NCBI GenBank assembly: GCA_037176725.1
Contig: JAZBRS010000020.1
Location: 54,650,001 to 54,714,000 of the forward strand
DNA from: Posidonia oceanica
Lineage: Eukaryota; Streptophyta; Magnoliopsida; Alismatales; Posidoniaceae
Direction of reading: 5' to 3'
DNA length: 64,000 nt
The notes beneath the pieces were generated by a model. The model had not been told where the DNA came from and did no database searches. It saw only the letters and a program-made list of their open reading frames with translations. Shown here in pieces: positions 21,871-34,426 of this stretch. The translations under genes and the position numbers were made by a program. How positions within the stretch are numbered: position 1 is the first letter of the stretch; each line of letters opens with the position of its first letter.

Positions 21871-22950
21871 AATAAAATATCGATAAATCCATGCAAATGC
21901 AGATGCAAAGAGGAAGAGTAAGAGAAGCAACGGGGAGTAAATAACGCAAGTGTGAGAACGAACGCTGTTTAAGGACCGCACAATGTAGGTGTGAAGACCT
22001 ACAAAGGGGAAGGGAAGCAAGTGGGAGGATTACCACTGTTCTGGGACCATTTCCCACCAAAGTTTCCCACGATATGTCTCGCACGCTGCCAAAAGCTCGC
22101 GATGCGATCGGATCGTGGAAAAGGGGGAAGAAAGTCGCAAGTAATGGTAAATCCAGGGGAAACGCAACACAAGGCATTGAGAGTACGCGAAAAGAGGAGA
22201 CAGTGTTGATAGATAAGAAGAGGGAGTCCTATTCTACATGCTCGAGGAAATAGAAAGCAAAAACAATGCATGCAATGCAAATGGTATGCAAATGAATGCT
22301 GTGCAGGGGTTCAGAAGGACTTACCTTGGAAATCTGAAGCTTGATCTGAGAATTGCTTGCTCCATGTTGAAGAGCGCTCCGCCGAGGTCGTCCAGGTAGC
22401 TTAGTTGAGAAGATCCGACGGCCAGATCGAAAGATATCCTAGCTTCAAGGCAGAGGGGCCAAAACAGGGGAGAAGAATGGATCTAGGTGTTCAGGAGGTC
22501 CTAGGGATGTGCAAAACAGGTTCTCCCATGTAAATGAGAGCTAGGTGTGCTTAAGTGTATGCAAGAATGCCAAATGCAAAGATGTATGAGTGCAGATGCA
22601 TGCAAAAATGCAAAAAAGACCTAAGAATGATTTTTCAGGAAACTTGGGAGTTTATGCGCAAGTTTTGAAAAAGTGGGACCTAAATGCAAAGATTTTGAAA
22701 AATTAGGAGATTATATGCAAGATTTTTGAAAGCTGGAGGGTCTGAGTGCAATTTTGCAAAATGCAAGGTTTAAAATGCACTTTTATAAGGTAAACATGCA
22801 TTAAAGTAAGTTTTGAAATCATGTGGGGGATTAACATGCAATTTTGAAACATGTAGGGGTTGAAATGCGATTTTAAAAGCAAAAATGTGGTCTTAAATGG
22901 TCTGTGAATGCAAACAAAGGACCTATGTGCAATTTTTAAATATGCAGGGT

Positions 22951-23160
22951 CTAAAATGCAATTTTATAAGCAAAAATATGTATTTAAATGAGTTTTATAA
23001 ACATGTAGAGGACTTATGTGTAATTTTAAAACATACGGGGTCTAAAATGCAATTTTATAAGCAAAAATATGTATTTAAATGAGTTTTATAAACATGCAGA
23101 GGACTTATGTGTAATTTTAAAACATACAGGGTCTAAAATGCAATTTTATAAGCAAAAATA
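22951..23160. repeat. ~90-bp tandem repeat in A 5' LTR
   Basis: Same unit as 1701-1912, with CTAAAATGCAATTTTATAAG at about 22951, 23042 and 23133. Confidence 0.8.
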
Positions 23161-26100
23161 CAAAAAAAACAGATGCTGTGCATTAATGTGAAGGACCTAT
23201 ATGCAAAAATCAGAAACTAAAGGGGAAAAATGCAATGCAGTAAGAAAAGTTGAAAAATAAATGCATAATCAACAGATCAGAGGACTAAAATGCAAATGAA
23301 GAAAATGACAAGAATAAAAATGCAATTTACTAAGGTAAACTTAAAGCTTTAAATCAGATTATTAATTAAAGGACTAACATGCAATAATAGAAAGCTGCAG
23401 GGCCTGAACTAAAATAAACTTTAAAGGAAAACACAGTAGGAGGACTAACATGCAATTAGACAGTTTTTTAAGTTTTTCATGCAATTTAATAAGATTTAAA
23501 TTCAGAATTAAATGAGTCATAAACGATGGCTGGACTAAAGCACAATAAAATAAAAACAGAAAGCAGATATGCAATTTAATAGCAAAATAGCATGGTTAAG
23601 GGAAATAAATGCATAGTAAATTGCAGCGGCCATTGACACTGTAGCATAGAGCTATCAGCGGCCATGACTGGCAGAGGAGGGATGCTGGCGAGGCGCAAAG
23701 CGGCGAGCGATCTTCGCTGAAGCTTGACAGAGATTGGGGCAGCGTCGGGGAGGCATGGCGTGGTCTGGAGATGACTGGAGATGGCGTCGGAGCACTGCAG
23801 AGCTGTCCGGAAGTAGAGCGGATGGAAACAGAGACGGAGGACTGATCTAGAAGCATGGTCGAGCTCCTAGGGTCCGTGCGAACCTCAGACGACAAACAGA
23901 GCAGCTTTCTGCTGGCTGGAACGGCGAGACAGAGCCGGAGCTCGTCAGAGAAGAAGAAGACGCGGCGGCATTGACTCCGGGCAGGAGGGAGCAGAAGGCG
24001 AAACTAATGGGTGGAGAAGCTAGAGGGGAGAAGAACTAAGCTAGGGATGAAAGAAATTACCTATTTCCACGGCTGAGGAGTTCCCCCGACCTGGGCTGAT
24101 TTCGCAGAAGACGGCGAGCTTCGTCCGAGCGCTGCGGGTGTCTCCGATGGCTTCTAGGTGTCTGGTTCTGCTCGGTGCGTTGCTACGGAGCTTGCTGGAT
24201 GATCGGAAGCAGCTTCTGCAGACCGGTGCGATAGATGGCTTCTTTGGGTTCAACCAAAGTCGCCTGAGGTGGAGGTGGCGATGTACTGCTCTCCGGATCA
24301 GTAGGAAGGTGGCGGTGACTCGCTGGAGGTCTGGTGATGGATTCTGGGGGCTAAGACAGGGTCGTGGTTTGCTGGAGAGGGAGATGGCGATTGATCGGAT
24401 TTTCTGGCAGAATTGGGAGTAAGTGTTTGTCGTGGAGGGTTTTGTCTGTGAAGAGCTGTCGGGCTGATGGCTTAGGGGTCCTGGAAGGTGGTGTTTTGGT
24501 GAGCTTCTGGGCGAAATTTGGAAGGATTCTGTGGACTGTAGGGACAGGAATTTTGGGGAAGAGGGTGCTGGGTTCTACTGATGATTAGGTGGAATTACGG
24601 GATGATTTCAGGGCGATTTTGGCTACTGGATGGGTGGCTGAGAAAGGGGGTTATCTATGTGAGATTGGGGACAGAAATTGGAGGTGGTTTACTGGGTGTG
24701 GAAGCTCTGGATGGGATGAAAAAGAAGATGAAGAAGGAGCTTGGATTTGCAGTGGAAGGAGGAAGGGATTTGGGTGCTTCTGCTCTCTCTAGTGCTCTCT
24801 CTCTCTTGGACGACAAAAGGCAGTGAATGAGGAGTGGAATGGAGGTTTTATCAGAGGCTGAAGGAGTGAAGGGCGCGTAGTGGAATTCAAAATCCACTGG
24901 TGGGAGCTGAGCTGTTGCAACGAGGACAACTGGAGGCAACGTGCATTGAATGCCCCCCGAGGATCCTACTGAGAGCTGAGAGAGGAGTGAGCTGGAGCTA
25001 ATGGTGATCGAGAGGGAAGAGGAAGTTGAATTTCAAAGAGGAGGATGAGAGAGCTGCTGGCGCGGGGAGAAGGATCTGAGGAAGAAGAAGAAGAAGAAGA
25101 AGAAGAAGGAGGAGGGAAGTGGAGGAAGAAGGCGCGGGTCGGGCTTTGCGCAGGAGAAAGAAAAAGAAAGAAAGAAAGAAGAAGGGAAGAACGCGCCGGA
25201 CTGGGCCCAAAAAGAAAAGGAAAAAAATAAAAGAAAGGAAGAAAAGGGAAGGAAGGAGAGGAAGAATAATTAGAATAAAATAAAAGTAAAAAAAGAAAAG
25301 TTTTGAAAATGTTTTTGGAGTAGTTGTGTTTGAATTAGGATTTTAGATTAGGTTTTTTAATGATTGTTTTTTTAATTAATTAATTAGGATTAAAGAGATT
25401 TAGTTTTGATTAGGGTTTTTAGGGTTTTTTTTGCTTTAAATTGTTTTTGATTTTGTTTAAATGTTTGTTAAGTTTTTTAAATTGTTTTTTAATTATGTTT
25501 TTCCTGTTAAGTATTGGGGATGTTAATTAGGATTTTTTTAAGTTTGTTTCTAAATTAATTAGGGTGGGTTTTAGGTTTTTGATTTTAGTCTTTTCTTTAA
25601 GTCTTTTTTTATTTGTTTTTGATTTTGTTAAGTTCTTTTAATATATTTTTTTTTTTTTAGTTAAGTTTTCTTGTTAAGTTTTTAATTAAGTATTTTTGGA
25701 TTGTTTCAAGCTTTTTGATTATTTATTTTTCCTTTTTAATTAAGTTTTCAAACCGTTTCTTTTAGATTTGTTAAGTTAAGTCTTTTTCTTAATTACTTGC
25801 CTTAGTGTTTTTTAATTGTTCTCATTCCTTTTTTTAGGATTTGTTTTTGATTGTTTTTAGTAGGGTTTTTGCTTTTGCTTGTTTTGATTACATTTCAGTT
25901 TTTTCCTTAATTTTATAGCATTTTCTTTTTGTTTGTTTTGCATTTTTTAGCTTGCATTCTTGGTTTTTGGTTTTAGTTAGATTTAGTTAGGCTTTGGTTT
26001 TTTAATTGTTTGTTTAATGTTTTTAATTATTTTTCTTAGGATTTTGGTTTGTTTTCCTTTTGTTTCAGAGTTTTAGAGGTTTTTAAAGATTTTTTAGGGA

Positions 26101-26795
26101 TTTAGTAGAAGAGAGGAAAAGAAAAGAAAGAGGAAGAAGGAAAAGGAGAAATGAAGAAGTAAAGAGGAAAAGGAAGAGTTGAAAGAAAATAATTTTTTTG
26201 AAAGTCAAAGAAAATGTTAAAAATAAGAAAAAAATACTAATAAGATTCAGAAGAGATAGATGCACAAGGGGGGCCCACAGCCAGGCAAGAAGAAGGGAGA
26301 GAAGGGGGTGAGAAGAAGGAGGATAATCAGGAGAGAGAGAGAGGAGAGAGAAAAGAATAATCCAAGAGAGAGAAAAGGATAATTTGGTGAAATGAAGGGG
26401 TTAGGGGTTTAGAAAAGGGGTGAAATTTGGGGAGTGTGTGGCCTAGGGTCTCTAGTGTTCGACCTAGGGTTTGGGTTTGGTTTTGGGAAAGTTTTGGAAG
26501 GGTTTTGAGGTGTAGAAAAAGAGTAGTTTTACCTAGGTTTTCTAGGGTTTTTGGGAGTGGTTTTGGTTTGAAAATTTGAGGGTTTTTGGGTAGGTTTGCT
26601 AAGTTGGGAATGGTGAGTTTTCCTATGATTTTGGATAGGTTTTGGGCTTGGGAAAGAGGTGTAATTCTAGGTTATGTTTGGGCTTGTTTTGGAAAGAAGG
26701 ATGAAAAGGAATGTGTAGGTTTGGACCTAGATTTGGATCTAGAAGCCACCAAAGGTTCCCAATTGATTCAAGCCTGTCAAAATGGGGTATCAATA

Positions 26796-27523
26796 GGTGC
26801 AGAGTGCTGGTGCAACAATGGTCGCACTAGCGCAGTGCCGGGCTGCGGGCCTATGGGGTACTATGCTCCAACCAGCCCGAAGGACTGGCCACCAGGTGGT
26901 GGAGGTGCATGTTGTGCATAGTGTTGTGCAGATGCAGGAGGCGAAAACCGTGCCCCCATCATCAGAGCTGTGAGTAGCTGAGGCGATGATCTTGGCGAAA
27001 GTGTAGAGGGGAATGCTTGATATGCAGGAGCAGGCCGCACAGGAACCTCGGAACCAGTAGGAATGAAAGAAGGGCGAACCGATAGAGCCATGCCCTGCAG
27101 CCTCTAGGCAGTCTCTATCAGGTGCTGATACTGCTCGTCAGGCGTCCCGTTAGTGGGAATGCTGAGGTGTAGCATCGGCGGGGGACTAGAGCCAAGAGGC
27201 ACAAACTGTCCAGGAGATTGAAGTCCTACAGCAAGAGTCGTCGCAGTGGTAGAGGTGTTGAGAGGGACGTAGCCCTAGGATAGAGGGGTCAGAGCCGCCT
27301 CTAGAACGCGAGTGGTGGTCATCAAGATAGACTCAGCGACAGGATCTAGAGGGGCGTATGGCTGCCAATGCCCTACAGCATATTGGGGTGCCCTAGACAC
27401 CACAGGATGGAATCCTTGTGTCACAAAGGGCACAGAGGGAATGGAAGCGGGAGTCGGAGGGACCGAAGCGGAAACCACCTCCGAGGCAAGAGTAAGTAGG
27501 GGCTCGCTAGCAAACTGGGCCAT
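26796..27523 (-). pseudogene. gag N-terminal fragment of element B
   Basis: Minus-strand relative of A's gag. ATG at 27523 opens MAQFASEPLL. Later frames read DPVAESILMTTTRV (A has DPVAESIMMTVTRV), ALSVRPSFIPTG and PPPPGGQSFGLVGA (A: PLPPGGQSFGLAGA). It ends abruptly at 26796, where A's LTR begins, so A disrupted it. The rest of B would lie beyond A, outside the window. Only the low-complexity N-terminal half is present, with at least one frameshift. Confidence 0.8.
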
Positions 27524-28684
27524 CGCTGACCGAGAGCGAGTGAGAATAGGATTGCGACGAGAGGAAAGAAGATGAGTCCTAAGAGGAGCTATCATTGCAA
27601 AAGCGGATAGCTCGGAAGGAGATGGTCGAGCACAGGTGTCTCAGCAGGGGTGTTAGTAAGAGGAGGGACTCGAGCTCCAGTTAGGGAACTCAATCACTGA
27701 CCTCTGCGCGACACAACACAAACAGAAACAGTGGTTAGAACCTAAAAATGAAATGCAAATGCATTTAATTGTGGCATGAATGACATGTATGCTCTCTAGC
27801 ATGCTCTCTCTCACCAATCTAGTGTATCCTAGTAGGTAGTCTACTTTAGACACTCACAGGTGTGCGGGTCACCGACTCAGGCTAGAAAAAGTAAGTCCCC
27901 TGTCTAAATCCTGGCCAAAGCTCAAGTAGTAACAAGGTGGTGCGTTGGTGGCCTAGACCCTGCCAAAGAGTGGGTGGTACCCTCGACTAGCACTGACACG
28001 ACCCCTGACAAGAGGGGACAAACCGACTGACTCGTGTCATGCCAAAGCAGTGGGGCAAGAGACTGGGACTGTCCTTCACAGACTGGTAGGCTGACTCAGA
28101 TGAGAAGATGCATGCCCTATATGATGCTTCATGCAAATGATTAAAGTCTTCTATCTTACATATTTTATTAACTCAAAGGGGATGCAGGTGTGTTGAGGGC
28201 TCTAGTTGTACCTAGAATTTATTTATACTTGCCATTTTTAGTTAGCCGTGGGAGAAGCAATCAGTCTCTAATTGTCCTTAGGCTTAATGCAAAAGGGGAA
28301 GAAAATCGCCCAAGCATGGCAGGCAAACATCATACATCACTGCAAAAAGCATGCTCATGGCATGTGCAAGTGTTGTGGACATGCTTAGTGAAATGAAAAG
28401 CAATCAGCATGTCAAAAGGCATATAAAAACTTGGCATGTGCATTAGTGTAGTGAAACGAAACCAAGCATCAGACAAAAGGCATGGATTAAAGCAATAATC
28501 ATGCAAGCATGGGAATCGAATGCTGGAATAAAGAAAGTGCATGAATTAAAGCAATGAATAAGCAGGTAAAGTAAGTAAATGCTGAGATAATGAATAGAGA
28601 GCAATGCAATAAGTAAATAAGCAAGGCGACAAATGCTAAGCAAAGCAAAGAAGTAAGCCACACAGAAAGTGGAAGAGTGGAAAC
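27524..28684 (-). other. 5' leader of element B
   Basis: Non-coding, co-linear with A's leader but clearly diverged. No ORF of interest. Confidence 0.7.
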
Positions 28685-28701
28685 GAAAGCCAGTGTCGCC
28701 A
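28685..28701 (-). promoter_or_regulatory. damaged primer binding site of element B
   Basis: Minus strand reads TGGCGACACTGGCTTTCG right after the LTR end. Compared with A, 19 bases between two GACTCTG repeats are missing, so only the first seven PBS bases remain. Confidence 0.75.
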
Positions 28702-29004
28702 CTGTAGTAGTCCTGAAAATCAGAGCATCCATGCACGCTGCCAAAGCTCACGTGCATCGGTCGAGATTAGGTTGCTTTTAGCAGTTGGTTCCGAGGAGGG
28801 ATTTTCAACTCGAAAATACCGAAAAACAGAAGCGAACGCAAAAGGAAAGTAAAATGAAAGAAAGGGAGTCGCCACCTAATTTATTAAATCGGGAAAACTA
28901 GGAAAACCAAGTAAAGAACATGCAAGGAAAACGTATGCGATTCGAAAGCATGCAAAATCCAATGTAAATGGATGAAATAAAGTCAATGCACTCCAGAGAA
29001 AGGG

Positions 29005-29073
29005 CAAGGACTCCTATTACACACGGGGAAGGTGTTAGACACCCCCGACACGCCCGAGGAATCGGTCTTTCTA
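29005..29073 (-). promoter_or_regulatory. conserved LTR block (B copy)
   Basis: Same block as 21158-21226: minus strand AGAAAGACCGATTCCTCGGG, GGGGTGTCTAACACCTTC and AATAGGAGTCCTTGCCC. Confidence 0.6.
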
Positions 29074-29312
29074 ACTGATCCGCTATAGTGTGGCAAAATG
29101 TTGGCAAATAAATGCCAATTTATATGTGCCCTAAGGCAGTATGCAAGTTGCAATTTTATAAACCAATGCAAAGCTTAGCAAAGCTTGTTTAAAAACAATT
29201 AAGCGAAATCGAGGCATTGCAAAGAGGCGATAAACATTAGCAAAGTAAACTGAAAACAGAAGCGTCGAAGGAAATCAAGCAGAAAATGATGAAAACGGCA
29301 GTTCAGTGCTCT

Positions 29313-31440
29313 GTCTGGATTAAGGCTTGATCGCCGGTCTGGCAGGCGCCTGTTCTAGTCATCGGTGAGGTAGGCGGCAAACAGCAGAGACAGCTCTCCA
29401 CACAGCAGCGACTGCTGCCACGATTGAGGCGTAAAACAATGCGAAATTAAAGACTGGAAAATTGGGAATCAAAGCTAGCATGCTGGACAACAAGATCTGC
29501 ATATAAACGAGGCCAGAAAACCAAAGTGGGGTGTCGAAAATCAGAGGCTCACCAGCTGCTCGGACAACAGGTGGGTCGCCGATTAGGGCAACAACCAGCC
29601 TAGTCGCCGCACAGAAGGGCGTCGAGGCTGGTCGCCACTACACCAGGCAGCTTCATTGCTGACAGTCCTCTCGGGCAGAGGCTTTCATCACCAAGAACGA
29701 GCAAGATTGACATGATAAAACTTGAAATAAACCTCGTGGCGCTAAAGCAGGCTCAACACCGAACAAAAACATGCATTCAGATCACAAAATGGGTGTGTGA
29801 GTTGCAAGATACAATGGCTGGAAGTTGGCCAGAGAACTGACTGGAGTTGCAATCGAGTCGCCGGTTGGACCGGCGACAGGCCTGCAACTCTGGTAGTTCA
29901 AACAGCCAAGTTCGAGGTTGGATCTTGAACTCATGAGCAAACAAAATAGAGATCCATTCACAAAGGCAAATATATCAAACATCCATGATTACACAAAAGC
30001 AAGAATCACTTGAAATGGACAAGTGAGTTGCAAGATATCACGACAGGAAGTTGGCCGGAGGGCTGGCCCGAGTTGCAGCCTAGTCGCCGGTTGGACCAGT
30101 GGCAAGACTGCAACTCAAGTTGCCCAGACAGCCAAGTTCTCGGCGGAATCAAGAACTCACAAGCAAGTAGAAGAATAAACCATTCATGCAGGTATATAGA
30201 GCATTCAACAGAGATCACAAATATGTATTTAACATGCAAAATGGGACCTCGAGGCGGCCGAAGCAATGCCTCAATATCGGGCCGGTAGGCTGGCTGTGTT
30301 GCAGGTCAGTCGCTGGTCATGTCGGCGCCTGACCTGGCTGTCTGATGGCCGGACTTCAACGCTAGAATTCGCTACGGTGGCGAAGCCTAAAATACCGATG
30401 AGGGTCGGGGAAGCTTGACGATGCTTTCGGGAACCCAACTACGCCTTCGGCGTGGAGAATGGTGGTCCACCCATCCCCGCCCCATTTGGCCGTCGTCGTC
30501 CGCTGAGCTCCGGCCATAGGAGCGGCCGAGCGCCCGAGGAGAGGGCCGTGAAGCCTTTGGGCGCAGAGGAGGATGCGAGGGTGCATCCTAGAGCCAAGGA
30601 CGGAGGTCTGGGCCTCCGTCCCACCTTCGTCGACACCTCGTCGGCGTTGGCAAACGGCTGAGGCCATTGGGTCGGCCAACGTCGTGAGGAGGAGAGGAAA
30701 TTATCTAGGAGGAAAGTGGGGAGGTTCGGGAAGCTTCCCAGACCCTTAGACTAGCAATGCAGCTAGGGGCCTACCTCTTGTGGCATGGTCAGAGTTGGCG
30801 GGCTTGTAGTCGGAGCGCTTGCTGGAATTGGGGAAGAAGATGCAGTGCAGCGCAGAGGAGGCTCGGAAAGGCTTGGGAGGAGTTGGAATCGCACGAGGGG
30901 GAACTGGGGATGCTCTCTGGTCTCTCAATTGTGCTCTGGAAGCTAAGGAGGAGGAATGGGGAGCTTGAGAGTTGTGAACGATGAGTTGGGTTTGGCGGCA
31001 AGAAGGGTTTTTGTTCGTTGGGTTCCACTGCACCTGAGGAAGGAATCGGCTGACACGTGCAGAGGTGGTGGCGGTGAGGGCGTGTGAGAAGGTTCGGAGG
31101 CCAAGGAAGTAAGTGACCTAGGGGTAAGGGCCGACGTTCGGCACCGGTGGCAAAGGTGATGGACGGCCGCACTAGTGAGAGGCTGTGAGTGCGGGTTGGC
31201 CGCTGGCGAAGAGGTGACCGGTGGCAGAGAGTAAATGGTGCTTGTCGTGTAGCGCGTGGAGGTAGTGAGGTAGTAAGTGCGGAAGGAACGGATGTGACAG
31301 GTGGAGTGACCGGCAGCGACTGCCGCAGGGAAGCTCGGACTGTGGACTAATTTACAGTCGAGTCGCCGCAGCACCTGCTACCTAACTCAGTCGCCACCTG
31401 AGTTGGCGACAGGGTTCAGTCGCTTATGCAAGCGGTGCCT
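29313..31440 (-). repeat. dispersed GTCGCC...GGCGAC stem-loops in B LTR
   Basis: At least six sites. Clear stems: GTCGCCGG (29857-29864) with CCGGCGAC (29870-29877), loop 5 nt; GTCGCCA (31390-31396) with TGGCGAC (31404-31410). Looser sites lie near 29313-29405, 29570-29650, 30075-30110 and 30305-30350. Element G carries the same core. Confidence 0.7.
29786..30236. repeat. 226-bp tandem duplication in B LTR
   Basis: GTTGCAAGAT at 29801 recurs at 30027, with matching order of AGTTGGCC, GTCGCCGGTTGGACC, ACAGCCAAGTTC and CATTCA. The copies are fairly diverged. Each carries one GTCGCC stem-loop. Confidence 0.8.
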
Positions 31441-31713
31441 AGACGTGTAAGCCAGTAGTTGGGCTAAAAATGGGCTTGGGCTTGGTTGGAGGCTTAGGTC
31501 ATGGAATGGGTTATGTTATGAAATGGACTTGGGCTTATTTTGGGTTGGATATGGGTTGAACTTGGGTTGAATTCTAAATTAGGTTTTGAATTAAGTTTGG
31601 TAAATGAAATTGGATTGTTTTGGGTAGGGTTTTGGAATGGATTCGCCGCACCTTCTTCTGAGCCAACTTTCAGAAATTCTCCAACAAAAGCCTGTCAAAA
31701 TGGGGTGTCTACA

Positions 31714-32223
31714 ATATTGTCCCGAGAGCCAGTTTCTCACTTTGATCGAACCCAGTGCACATGAAAGGGGTCTTGTCTAGTCTGTCCTCATCGATCTCTA
31801 GGCTTTGGAGCGTGGATAAAGAACTAAGGCTTCGGCTTACTCTAGTATCAACTAGCACTCCTTGTAGCACATGGTCATTGATGCCCATTGTAATGATAAG
31901 CGGCAATTCTTGCTTATGCGGTGGCGGAAGCTCGAAATCTTGGAGACAATGTTTTCTTTCTCAAATTGCTTGGTGGCTTTTTGAACTAGAGTGAAAGAGT
32001 TTTCTTCCTCCGTGCTATCTTGCGGCTCATCTGCTGCCGTGAAGTTGAACTGGCCAAAAAGGTCTTCAATTGTTAGCCCTTCGTCTGCTTCGCTGTCCCA
32101 ATCATCATCTGAGATTATTTCTTCATCAATGGCTTGATTGCCCCAGTCTCTATCTGATATTGCTTGGCTGTCCCAGTCCTTTGTTATTAATGGGTTGGGG
32201 ATCTCGTCGTCCTTGAATGCCAT
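31714..32223 (-). pseudogene. gag-protease junction and retropepsin of element C (cut by B)
   Basis: From 32223 an acidic linker (MAFKDDEIPNPLITKDWD ... DLFGQFNF) leads, after a frameshift near 31910-31950, into a retropepsin-like segment: LPLIITMGINDHVLQGVLVD, then SLSTLQSLEIDEDRL and GFDQSEKLALGTI. The catalytic DTG reads DTR. Coding breaks off at 31714, exactly where B's LTR begins; in relatives the frame would continue directly, so B inserted here. The remainder of C's pol must lie left of A and B, outside the window. Confidence 0.8.
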
Positions 32224-34060
32224 TATCTGATGATTAGGGAAGGGGTCATTGTAGATTTACTATGATGCCCCTGTTTGCTCCCTCTGTTTTGCTCTTTTTA
32301 CCAGGACGTCCCATTCAAATACATCCACCTCTACCATGTCATAGACTGCATCTCTGAAGGTCCAGCAGTCATCTATGTTGTGACCATGTCTTCTATGGAA
32401 TGAACAATACTTGTTCTAGTCACAGTTCAGAGTTTCTGGCTTGGTTGGCGGGAGTTCAATTGCTTTTGCGCTTTCTAGCTCTATGAACATATCTGCCAGT
32501 GTGACTGGTAGAGGAGGATAATGGTCCCTTTTTTCCCCTCTGGGTGGCAATAGCTGTGGAGGGGAACATTATGATAATTGCCCCTATTCCCGTTGTTGTT
32601 GCAGGGATTACCATTGTTGGCTTGATTGCTCTGATTGCCCCTATTCCATTGGGGTTGGGGAGTATTCCACATAGGGCGGATTCGCTGCAGCTAAAGGGGA
32701 TTGCTCCATGCTTGCTGCTGAGGAGGGCGGCTCCATGGTTGTTGTTGCTGAGGAGGGCGGCTCCATGATTGCTGCTGAGGAGGGTGGCTCCATGCCGGCT
32801 GCTGAGGAGTTACTATGGCTCTTTTCTCTAGTGGTTTAGGCACAATATTAATCATGTTTATAGCTCCAGTTACGCCTTCCACTACTTGTGTCTTTCTGCT
32901 CCTCTTGGGTTCCTCCATGAATTCATGCAGATTCTCTTTGACGGAGGCAACCACTTCGTACAGAGCTGTTACATTGGGACAGTATGCATTCACTAGTCCC
33001 TTCTTCATTGGTCTAGTAGTATTTGCATTGAGGGTCTGGACCACTTTCCTTTCAGGAATGTTCAAGCCTGATCTGACTGCCATTTCACGTCATCTGTTGG
33101 CGAATGTTACCCAGCTCTTGCCTTGCTTCATGTTCTTTGCTTAGATCATGGAAGGTCGACTTTGGTTCTATTTTATGCTGGTATTTAGTCAGGAAGCTTT
33201 CTCTAATCTTGTCAAAGCTGCTGAGATCATCCTTGGAGAGGGTAAGGAACCAGTCCATGGATTCACGCTCCAGTGAGTAGAAGAAAAGGTGTATGAGGAG
33301 CCCTAGATCATAGAAATAAGGAGCTGACTCCATCTGGTACCGCACAAGATGGTTGAACGGGTTTGTGGTTCCATCGAATTTGGGAGTCTTTGGGTACTTG
33401 AAGCCCAGGGGAAGTCTGAAAGGGGAAAATCGGCTCATGTCAAAGTTTGTCGGAGCTTGAGTGTGTACCCCTAATGCACTGAGCATTTTTCTCATTTCAT
33501 TTAAATTTGTCATCCTGGCTGATGGGGTCAAGATGTGTGATTTGAACACTTGATGATTAAGTTGTTGATGAGGATAGCCATTGTAGAAGTATTAAGGTGT
33601 GACTGGCTCGTGTTGCGGGAGAGGTGCCTGGTGGGAGTGATATTCCTATAAGGGCTGATTGCCAACTGTCGGTGCTTGGAGAAGTGGTTCTTGGTGCCCA
33701 TAGGGCGGATCGACTCTTTCTCTATACTCGCCATGTGGCATTTGATGGTGTTCCTGGATCAAGGGGTTTGCCCTTGTCTTGTAAACTTCTTTGAGCATTG
33801 TACCTTGCCCTTGGTGATTTGTGTCCGGCAGTGGATTGCCATACTGTCCCTAGTATATTTCCTCAGGTGTATGGTCCGCAACGGGCCTTCGTTGCCTTTC
33901 AATAAGGGGGTGGTTCTTGGAGGTTGTTGTTTTGATACGGCCCCATTGGGGTTGGTGCCTCATCATTTAAGAACTGGTACATGGCTTTGTATTGGATCGA
34001 GTCTGGACTCAAGGCTTCTTTGGTGGTTGGATGCTAAATAGTGAGGGTAGGCTCTTCTCC
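32224..34060 (-). pseudogene. gag of element C (type 2 Tat/Ogre gag, degraded)
   Basis: Minus-strand gag broken by stops and frameshifts. Readable pieces in order: a diverged N-terminal part (34060-33550); MSRFSPFRLPLGFKYPKTPK and FDGTTNP (near 33430-33350); LIHLFFYSLERESMDWFLTL and SFDKIRESFLTKYQHKIEPK (to 33160); SGLNIPERKVVQTL and KKGLVNAYCPNVTALYEVVA (33083-32900); Gln/Pro-rich repeats (32790-32690); and a zinc-knuckle-like FHRRHGHNIDDCWTF near 32350-32400. Element D (61.85-62.79 kb, plus strand) has the same protein in an open frame. Plus-strand frames here are shadows. Confidence 0.85.
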
Positions 34061-34334
34061 TGATTCACTATCGAGTCTGACCTTTCTCTTTTTGAATGTT
34101 CGGCTTTAGAGATTTGATTCATCATTATAACAGCTTTGGGGAGATGATATCTGACTCAGGGGTGTAAGACGCTGTGATACAGGCATCTAACGTTGAACGC
34201 AGGAATTTTGCATTCCAACACACTCAATAGTATTTTTCAACTTCCTTTGCTCCTTTTTCCCTTTTCCTTTTCCTTTTTCTTCTTTTTTTTGCTTTTTTTT
34301 CTCTTTTTTTTTTCTTTTTCTTTTTTTTTGTTTT

Positions 34335-34426
<92 letters not shown>

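Larger units (their letters stand above)
20815..26795 (-). mobile_element. 5' LTR of element A (about 5.98 kb)
   Basis: Complete LTR on the minus strand, from 26795 (TATTGATACCCC, a mutated TGTTGACACCCC) to CTACA at 20815, next to the PBS. It matches 1-5503 throughout. At nearly 6 kb it is at the upper end for plant LTRs. Host sequence at its outer edge is element B gag, so A inserted into B. The first five host bases are GGTGC; the matching target duplication would lie before the window. Confidence 0.92.
28703..31713 (-). mobile_element. LTR of element B (about 3.0 kb)
   Basis: Begins on the minus strand with TGTAGACACCCCATTTTGAC at 31713 and ends CTACTACA at 28703, one base from the PBS remnant. 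The 3' end shares the conserved block and terminal bases with A's LTR; the middle differs and is GC-richer. It contains a 226-bp duplication and several GTCGCC stem-loops. It lies inside element C's protease frame; the first five host bases are ATATT, and the matching duplication is out of view. ORFs in the GC-rich part (30.36-31.37 kb) occur in all frames and look spurious. Confidence 0.88.

Noticed and set aside
30360..31374. Several open frames on both strands in the GC-rich part of B's LTR, possibly a captured host gene
   Set aside because: Frames are open on several strands at once, composition is Arg/Pro/Ser-rich, and no motif stands out.
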